Shown here: one piece after another, positions 58,757 through 64,000 of the stretch
Numbering within the stretch: the stretch's first letter is position 1
Layout of the letters: every line of letters begins with the position of its first letter
Assembly: GCF_000316625.1 (NCBI RefSeq)
Contig: NC_019676.1
Location: 5,350,501-5,414,500 of the forward strand
Direction: 5' to 3'
DNA: 64,000 nucleotides
Source of the DNA: Nostoc sp. PCC 7107
GTDB lineage: Bacteria > Cyanobacteriota > Cyanobacteriia > Cyanobacteriales > Nostocaceae
Notes under the pieces: model-generated
What the model saw: only the letters and a program-made list of their open reading frames with translations
Database searches by the model: none
Told to the model about the DNA's origin: nothing
Program-made: the position numbers and the translations under genes

Positions 58757-59563
58757 TTACTGCATTCTGCCTCCTGCTATACAAAATTGGCGGAAATCTT
58801 CATCCTGTTGACTCAACTGTACCCAGTCAAGATTTAAAGATATAAATTTTTGTGACAAGCGATCGCAAGCCGGGCGTTCCGTTGCGTAATGTCCAGCATC
58901 AACTAAAATTAAACCGCGATCGCGGCTTTCTTGAAACTGATGAAATTTACAATCAGAAGTTAAATAAACTTGCGCCCCCGTTTTCACCACCACCGAAATG
59001 TAACTCGCGCCGGAACCACCCAAAACAGCCACCCGTGAAATTGTTTGCTGTAAATCAGCGGTTGGGGAGAAAATCAAATCAGGGGGCTTGAGTCGCTGTT
59101 GAATTATTCCCAGTAACTCTTGTAGTGTCAGTAATTTTTCCAGTACACCAACCCGTCCGTAACCCAAGCCGGAGACAGTCGGTACAATGGGCGTAACTTC
59201 TTGAAGATTGAGAATTTGCGCCAAAACATCAGCCGTACCGTCTTGTACTTGGTCGAAATTAGTATGAGCAGTGTATATACCAATATTGTGGGTAAAAGCT
59301 GACCGTACCATTTCGGATATTGCATCACCTCGGCGGAAAGATTTAGGAGGAGCAAAAATTAACGGATGATGGGCAAATATGAGATTAGCATTGTTGGCGA
59401 TCGCTTCCTCCATTACCGCCAAAGTCGGCGTTAAACACACTAACACCCGCGCCGACTCCTGCAAAACACCAGGCTCAACTTGCCAGCCACAATTATCCCA
59501 GCTTTCACTCCATGCTGGATTTGCCCATGCTTCAAACCAGGTTATTAAATCAACAATTTTCAT
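58757..59563 (-). CDS. Nif3-like dinuclear metal protein (DUF34)
   Basis: A 268-residue protein. Motifs are SWDNCGWQVEPGVLQESARV, NLIFAHHPLIFAPPKSF and GIYTAHTNFDQVQDGTADVL, the residues that bind two metals in the NIF3 fold, and AGHYATERPACDRLSQK near the end. It may be a GTP cyclohydrolase-like or metallochaperone protein; the role is unknown. Length is normal. Confidence 0.93.
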   Translation of the reverse strand: MKIVDLITWFEAWANPAWSESWDNCGWQVEPGVLQESARVLVCLTPTLAVMEEAIANNANLIFAHHPLIFAPPKSFRRGDAISEMVRSAFTHNIGIYTAHTNFDQVQDGTADVLAQILNLQEVTPIVPTVSGLGYGRVGVLEKLLTLQELLGIIQQRLKPPDLIFSPTADLQQTISRVAVLGGSGASYISVVVKTGAQVYLTSDCKFHQFQESRDRGLILVDAGHYATERPACDRLSQKFISLNLDWVQLSQQDEDFRQFCIAGGRMQ

Positions 59564-59638
59564 AATTAATCTAAAATATTTCAGAAAAAACCGAAACTAT
59601 TTTACCTTCTGCCTCCTGCCTCCTGCCCCCTGCCTTCT

Positions 59639-60388
59639 TCAGCGCTTTTGCGGTTGAATATTCAACTGTAATGCTAACTGCTGGCGTATTTCCTGAAAAG
59701 GTTGATTCCATACAGGCTGAGTATGCCAATTCCAAGCTGTAACGGGGATGAGTCCTTCACTCGCAAGATAAGTTAGCAGACGATATTCATCTTCTGGTTT
59801 ACGGGAGAAAGGAAAGGGATTACGAAAACCAGTGTCACACAGCTTATAATATGTCACCTGATCAAGACTAATACGATGTATAAGTTCTTGGGATTTAGCC
59901 AGCAAATAATCTAAAAAAATCAGACTGAAAGGCTCTACATTAGCGCGAGTGTGTGGTTCTTTTTGAACCCATCTTGCCCAGTCAAAACCATAAATAAAAT
60001 CGTGAACATAACAAAAGCGTATTTCCTGATTAATTCCAAATAACTTGCTGAGAGTAACCATTTTGTTGGTGAAAATCTTTAAAAATGCAACAGCATCATC
60101 TCCCATTGCTATAGCTTGCTGCAAAATACTACTTGCCATAAAATCGCAATCCCAAAAAATATTTCCCGGAAAGTTTTCTAACTGAGCATCTAGTATACAT
60201 TCCAATGTATTTTGCAGATTTGAGATCAATTTAATATCTGTTGTTTCTTCCGCAATTAAATTTCCTAATTCCGCAAAGCTCGTAATTAATTGTTTTTGGG
60301 GATTAAGAGATAAAGGATTCACTGAATGCTGGGAGAGAAATTCATCAATAATTTGAAAGTTATAAGTAGAAGGCAGGTCTTGCTTCAT
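59639..60388 (-). CDS. Hypothetical protein
   Basis: A 249-residue soluble protein, mostly helical, with FWDCDFMASSILQQAIAMGD, RFCYVHDFIYGFDWARWVQK and YKLCDTGFRNPFPFSRKPED. Several aromatic and cysteine residues look conserved in style but no domain is recognised. It starts at ATG 60388 and lies between Nif3 and YjbQ genes on the same strand, but separated by 200-nt gaps. The 60389-60615 gap is AT-rich with no gene. Confidence 0.55.
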   Translation of the reverse strand: MKQDLPSTYNFQIIDEFLSQHSVNPLSLNPQKQLITSFAELGNLIAEETTDIKLISNLQNTLECILDAQLENFPGNIFWDCDFMASSILQQAIAMGDDAVAFLKIFTNKMVTLSKLFGINQEIRFCYVHDFIYGFDWARWVQKEPHTRANVEPFSLIFLDYLLAKSQELIHRISLDQVTYYKLCDTGFRNPFPFSRKPEDEYRLLTYLASEGLIPVTAWNWHTQPVWNQPFQEIRQQLALQLNIQPQKR

Positions 60389-60615
60389 ACAGATTCAACT
60401 AGCCTCAGCCAATAATATATTTCATTTTATTGGCTTATATATCGAAACTCCTAATAATATTAACTAAATATAAATAATATTAACATTTATATATTTATAA
60501 AAAAGCCGCTTTTTCGCGGACATTTTGAAATATTTAGGAGAATTAAACTGCTGGAAAAATTTTTGTCTATGGATGAAGTAAAAATAGGAATAAACACTCA
60601 TCAGCTATACTTCAA

Positions 60616-61029
60616 TTAGCCAGAAATATGCACAACTAACTCGCGCACATGACTGCGTTGACGGTGTTCCCAAACATAAATTCCCTGCCAAGTACCCAAT
60701 ACCAAATAACCGCGATTAATAGGTATATGTTCAGAAGTGTGAGTTAATGCTGAACGGATATGTGCTGGCATATCATCCGGCCCTTCCGCATCATGAATGT
60801 ATCCACCGGATTCTGGGACTAGTTTAGCCATAAAGTTAGCTAAATCTACTAATACATCTGGATCAGCATTTTCTTGGATGACTAAACTCGCGGAAGTGTG
60901 GCGTAAAAATAAAGTGCAAAGACCAGTTTCTACGCCAGATTCAGAGACTATCGCTTCAATTTTGGCAGTAATATTGTGAAAAGATTTGCCAGTAGTAGAA
61001 ACTCTCAGTAGCTTTTGGTAGTGAACCAT
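60616..61029 (-). CDS. YjbQ/UPF0047 secondary thiamine-phosphate synthase-like
   Basis: A 137-residue protein: MVHYQKLLRVSTTGKSFHNI, LCTLFLRHTSASLVIQENAD and LTHTSEHIPINRGYLVLGTW then QGIYVWEHRQRSHVRELVVH. This is the UPF0047/YjbQ family, small trimeric proteins with conserved His residues that bind phosphate. Low thiamine-phosphate synthase activity is reported for the family; the physiological role is uncertain. Confidence 0.9.
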   Translation of the reverse strand: MVHYQKLLRVSTTGKSFHNITAKIEAIVSESGVETGLCTLFLRHTSASLVIQENADPDVLVDLANFMAKLVPESGGYIHDAEGPDDMPAHIRSALTHTSEHIPINRGYLVLGTWQGIYVWEHRQRSHVRELVVHISG

Positions 61030-61360
61030 CTGTAGATTAATTGACTATTCACTAATAATATAGACTTTCTTAGGCAATTGGCTGCAAAGTTTAGCCACAA
61101 TTTAGCTATATTATTAAATGAATAGTAGAGAGCATTATAAAATATTTTTTCGCTGATTGGGTGATGGCGATCGCTCACAAAAATTATAGTCAGATTTTGA
61201 CTAATCGGTTAAAATTTGTCAGCAATTTATAACTATATAATTTTCTAAATTAAGTTTACAAATATTTTTATTCAAACTAGCAAAATAATTATACTTGCCT
61301 TTGTGCTTTCGGGCATTATCGAGAGTTTTTCTACCCTAGCAAGCAAAGGAAATCATTCCA
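61030..61360. other. Divergent intergenic region before the OYE gene
   Basis: 331 bp between the leftward yjbQ-like gene and rightward oxidoreductase. It contains a HIP1-like GCGATCGC site near 61168 and AT-rich tracts. A purine box AAAGGAAA (61345-61352) precedes the ATG at 61361. No other gene was seen. Confidence 0.5.
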
Positions 61361-62428
61361 ATGGCACATTTGTTTGAAGCATTCAAGATTCGGGAAATCA
61401 CCTTGCGTAACCGTATTGTCGTTTCACCCATGTGTCAATACTCTAGTACAAATGGGTATGCAAACGATTGGCACCTAGTACATTTAGCTTCTCGCGCAGT
61501 TGGCGGTGCTGGTTTAGTATTCACAGAAGCAGCGGCGATAGAAGCGCGTGGGCGAATTAGTCCGCAAGATTTGGGTATATGGTCAGACGAACACATAGAA
61601 AGTTTAGCTAAAATTGTCGAATTAATTCATAACTTTGGTGCAGTTGCAGGGATACAACTCGCCCATGCAGGGAGAAAAGCCAGCACAGCTAAACCTAGTC
61701 GTGGCGGAAAAGCCTTAGATGAATCACAAGAAGGTTGGCGACCTGTAGTTTCTAGTAGTGCGATCGCCTTTAGTAAAGAAAGTCCAGTACCACAAGCCTT
61801 GAGTATCACCGAAATTCAACAAATTATTCAGGCTTTTGTCCAAGCAACCCAACGTTCACTCCACGCTGGCTTCAAAGTTATCGAAATTCATGCAGCCCAC
61901 GGCTACCTACTTCACCAATTTCTCTCACCCTTAGCAAATCAGCGTCAAGATGAATATGGTGGTAGTTTTGAAAATCGGACTCGTTTGTTATTAGAAGTTG
62001 TGACAGCTGTGCGCCAAATCTGGCCAGAAACCTATCCCTTATTTGTGCGTATCTCCGCCACCGATTGGATAGACAAAGGTTGGAACATTGAACAAAGTGT
62101 AGCCTTGAGCGAGAAACTCAAAACTTTAGGTGTAGACTTCATTGACTGTTCCTCTGGGGGAATTATCCCTGGCATTAACATTCCCGTCAAACCCGGTTAT
62201 CAAACGCAATTTGCCGAACGTATCCGTAGGGAAGCAAAAATCCCTACAGGCGCAGTCGGCTTAATTACCTCTCCCGAACAAGCAGACCAAATTATTCAAA
62301 CAGAAGTAGCCGACTTAGTTTTGTTGGGGCGCGAATTACTCCGCAATCCCTACTGGCCACATCTAGCAGCCAAAAAACTAGGACACGAAAAACTCTGGCC
62401 AGTGCAATACGATCGCGCCTGGGTGTAG
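61361..62428 (+). CDS. NADH:flavin oxidoreductase, old yellow enzyme family (YqjM-like)
   Basis: A 355-residue FMN-dependent TIM-barrel enzyme. Motifs are LRNRIVVSPMCQYSSTNGYA (FMN binding and the regulatory Cys), NDWHLVHLASRAVGGAGLVF, GIQLAHAGRKAS, VIEIHAAHGYLLHQFLSPLA then NQRQDEYGGSFENRTRLLLE, and VGLITSPEQADQII. It reduces activated alkenes with NAD(P)H and may aid oxidative stress response. Length and active site agree with the thermophilic-like YqjM group. Confidence 0.93.
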   Translation: MAHLFEAFKIREITLRNRIVVSPMCQYSSTNGYANDWHLVHLASRAVGGAGLVFTEAAAIEARGRISPQDLGIWSDEHIESLAKIVELIHNFGAVAGIQLAHAGRKASTAKPSRGGKALDESQEGWRPVVSSSAIAFSKESPVPQALSITEIQQIIQAFVQATQRSLHAGFKVIEIHAAHGYLLHQFLSPLANQRQDEYGGSFENRTRLLLEVVTAVRQIWPETYPLFVRISATDWIDKGWNIEQSVALSEKLKTLGVDFIDCSSGGIIPGINIPVKPGYQTQFAERIRREAKIPTGAVGLITSPEQADQIIQTEVADLVLLGRELLRNPYWPHLAAKKLGHEKLWPVQYDRAWV

Positions 62429-62477
62429 GTGAGAGATATAAAACCCTCAGACTGGAAGTCTGGGGCTATAGAAACAA

Positions 62478-62495
62478 AGCCTGCCTTTGCAGGCT
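62478..62495 (+). terminator. GC-rich hairpins after the OYE gene
   Basis: AGCCTGC (62478-62484) pairs with GCAGGCT (62489-62495) with a CTTT loop. Just upstream, AGACTGGAAGTCT (62450-62462) forms another small hairpin. Both resemble parts of the multi-hairpin repeat at 53593. They probably stop the oxidoreductase transcript. Confidence 0.6.
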
Positions 62496-62574
62496 AATTA
62501 TTGCTTCTTCATATCGATTTGGTATAAGCCAATACGGTTCAGATAAGGCTAAACTCTTTGTTAAAACCAAGTCT

Positions 62575-62618
62575 TTTAAAGAACCACAGAGGCACAGAGA
62601 ACCCAGAGAGAAGAGAGA
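62575..62618. repeat. Short dispersed repeat
   Basis: AAAGAACCACAGAGGCACAG with AGAACCCAGAGAGAAGAGAG is a reverse-strand relative of the tract at 19273 in xseA and at 18580 in the MITE. Confidence 0.7.
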
Positions 62619-62685
62619 AATGCTTAACTGAACGGTATTGTGGTACAAGCAACTGAACTACTGCTAGACTGGTCAAGCACGAAGA

Positions 62686-63480
62686 CTAAAATTGATAGTT
62701 GCGATCGCGTACCCATAGACTCACAGGCATAGCTTTACCCTGTGGGTCAACTTTCACCTTCACTATGATTGCTCGCAATTGTCCGTCTCTCGTTTGCCGC
62801 ACAGCTTGAGAAACATCATTATTTAGGCGTTGCCTTTCTTCATCTGGCACATTATAGTTTTCGATCCCATACTGTACATAACCATCTTGATACACACCTT
62901 TTAAGGCAGCTTGATTAGTAGGAAGGGATCTAGGTTGATTACTAGTTACTCTTACAGGTCTCCAAGCTCTAGGTACACCACGACTAAAAGATGGTTGCTC
63001 CTGTAAAATTACATACAAGGTAGTTCCTTCTATTAATTGTTCATTCCGCCCGCGATTTCTCCGCAATAATTCTTGCCAGCCAGAAAGCCTTCTGAGGGTA
63101 GAAAGGCGAGATATATTGTAGTCAAGCTCCAAAGAATTACCTTGCAGAACATTACGAGAATTTACAGGTACAGTTTGCAGAATTACTTCTTTACCTGTGA
63201 AGTTAGTATAGGCCGATAAGAAAGGTACTGCGAAGATAATTCCCGCTTGAATTGCCAAGGGAAGTATCAACCGTCCTATTGGTAAAGGCTTATTGGCTCT
63301 TTGTTCTGTCGCTAACAAATAATCCCGAAAAGTCAGCTTCTCTGAAAATTCCGCTTCGGGAGACAATGATTTATTCTTAGTAGATTCAGAACTTTTACTA
63401 GATTCAGACTTTTTAGCAGATTCCGAAGATTCATTTTTCATGAGCGTAGTCCTAAAAATCAAGGTAGTGAGTAGAATCAA
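62686..63480 (-). CDS. GDYXXLXY-type membrane-anchored protein
   Basis: A 264-residue protein. A Ser/Lys/Glu-rich N-terminus (SSESAKKSESSKSSESTKNK) precedes one transmembrane helix (about 66-85: GRLILPLAIQAGIIFAVPFL). The extracellular part has VLQGNSLELDYNISRL, the GDYxxLxY-type signature in degenerate form, and VSLWVRDRNYQF at the end. Such proteins usually follow DUF2157/DUF4401 membrane proteins, as here. Function unknown. A start nearer the helix is possible, such as MKNESSESAK at residue 15. Confidence 0.75.
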   Translation of the reverse strand: MILLTTLIFRTTLMKNESSESAKKSESSKSSESTKNKSLSPEAEFSEKLTFRDYLLATEQRANKPLPIGRLILPLAIQAGIIFAVPFLSAYTNFTGKEVILQTVPVNSRNVLQGNSLELDYNISRLSTLRRLSGWQELLRRNRGRNEQLIEGTTLYVILQEQPSFSRGVPRAWRPVRVTSNQPRSLPTNQAALKGVYQDGYVQYGIENYNVPDEERQRLNNDVSQAVRQTRDGQLRAIIVKVKVDPQGKAMPVSLWVRDRNYQF

Positions 63481-63609
63481 ACGAAATTATTAGGACTGAC
63501 GCAGAGAAACTCTCAAAACGGCGATGCACAGAGATTGCTTTTGCTGACAAATATTTATCCATGTTCATCTGCGGTGAATTAATTTTTGTTCACGCAGAGT
63601 CGTAGAGGA

Positions 63610-63652
63610 GGACACTTGCGTGGGCGGGTTTCCCGACTTGAGCAAAGTGTCC
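63610..63652 (+). repeat. Hairpin repeat (same family as 42962)
   Basis: GGACACTT (63610-63617) pairs with AAGTGTCC (63645-63652) around the conserved GCGTGGGCGGGTTTCCCGAC loop. Compared with 42962 the arms have changed on both sides and still pair. Confidence 0.8.
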
Positions 63653-63667
63653 ATCGCAGAGAGAAAA

Positions 63668-64000
63668 TTAGGAGGATTTGGCATTACCGGAAGACTTAGA
63701 GTTAGAACCTACACGGCGTTCAAACCACAGTCCCGCACTAATTAAGGCCGAACCGCACATGACAAACACTAGTGACTTCAGCAGCAGTTCTGTGTCATAT
63801 TCCAGTATTCGACTAATCACTTGCAGCGTTAACAACAGCATACCGCCCCAAAACGATCGCCTGTCATTAAACTTTAATCCTTCCCGAATTAGTCCCCAAG
63901 CTAATACTGTGAACAACACATTGAAAGCAAAAACCCCTAAATCATCAATGGGGTTGATAGCTTGATGCCAGAAAGGTACTACCGCTGTGAAGCCCAGAAA
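63668..64000 (-). CDS. DUF2157/DUF4401-type membrane protein, C-terminal part
   Basis: The frame is open to the window edge, so only the last 110 residues are seen: PFWHQAINPIDDLGVFAFNV then LFTVLAWGLIREGLKFNDRR and SFWGGMLLLTLQVISRILEY. At least three hydrophobic helices and the ending LISAGLWFERRVGS recall DUF2157/DUF4401 proteins that pair with a GDYXXLXY protein. The next gene (62686) is on the same strand, 187 nt later. The gene continues beyond the window. Confidence 0.7.
   Translation of the reverse strand, partial: FLGFTAVVPFWHQAINPIDDLGVFAFNVLFTVLAWGLIREGLKFNDRRSFWGGMLLLTLQVISRILEYDTELLLKSLVFVMCGSALISAGLWFERRVGSNSKSSGNAKSS

Noticed and set aside
1-64000. tRNA, rRNA, tmRNA or RNase P genes
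   Set aside because: No cloverleaf, CCA-ended segment or rRNA signature was recognised by eye; a tRNAscan or Rfam run could still find one.

Overview
The window is chromosomal DNA of a filamentous, heterocyst-forming cyanobacterium of the Nostoc/Anabaena type. The evidence is the abundance of the HIP1 octamer GCGATCGC, a photosystem I gene (psaM), a HetP-type heterocyst protein, a cyanobacterial short-type Mrp antiporter operon, a SpkB-type Ser/Thr kinase with pentapeptide repeats, a CPP1-type chaperone-like protein, XisH/XisI-type genes and many short dispersed or tandem repeats. No rRNA, tRNA or CRISPR array was recognised.

Layout. 0.3-4.2 kb: mrpCDEFGAB cation/proton antiporter operon. 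4.6-9.2 kb: an exported protein, a TerB-like acidic protein, an FGGY sugar kinase, psaM and a MATE exporter. 9.2-14.1 kb: a two-gene signalling unit (an ethylene-receptor-like kinase whose first codons are split by a frameshift in an A9 run, then a REC-PAS-kinase), facing a His-rich lipoprotein. 15.6-26.6 kb: housekeeping genes nagB, a HAD phosphatase, ruvA, a dead sucrose-phosphate phosphatase gene, xseB, xseA, recA, an FHA protein, the SpkB-like kinase and hemL. 26.6-39 kb: a ChaB-like protein, hisIE, a response regulator, CPP1-like, trpC, a hetP-like gene, a 1.1 kb AT-rich gap, a kinase/AraC-type regulator pair, ispE and rsmA.

39-55 kb is an accessory region. It holds two separate caspase modules: a Pepco-like/caspase pair at 40.2-41.9 kb, and an EACC1-like/caspase-FGE pair at 51.0-53.5 kb. 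The C-terminus of the second has the look of a diversity-generating-retroelement (DGR) variable region, but no reverse transcriptase or template repeat lies in the window. Also here are scrambled xisH/xisI/higA genes, two Uma2 nucleases plus a fragment, a large multi-PAS kinase, a tyrosine recombinase, an orphan ParD-type antitoxin, and a plasmid-like parA/RHH partition pair with palindromes upstream. 55-64 kb returns to core genes: a beta-CASP-like metallo-hydrolase, a Nif3 protein, YjbQ, an old yellow enzyme and part of a GDYXXLXY/DUF2157-type membrane pair.

A recurring theme is small mobile repeats that shape coding ends. A 113-bp MITE with CTAG at both ends supplies the TAG stop of trpC and of a 40-aa membrane protein, and probably of hisIE. 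Another MITE interrupts the sucrose-phosphatase gene. Repeat-derived codons form the C-termini of xseA, a HAD phosphatase and rsmA, and fill a linker inside the caspase-FGE protein. Product names are from recognition of motifs and family resemblance by eye; no database search was run.
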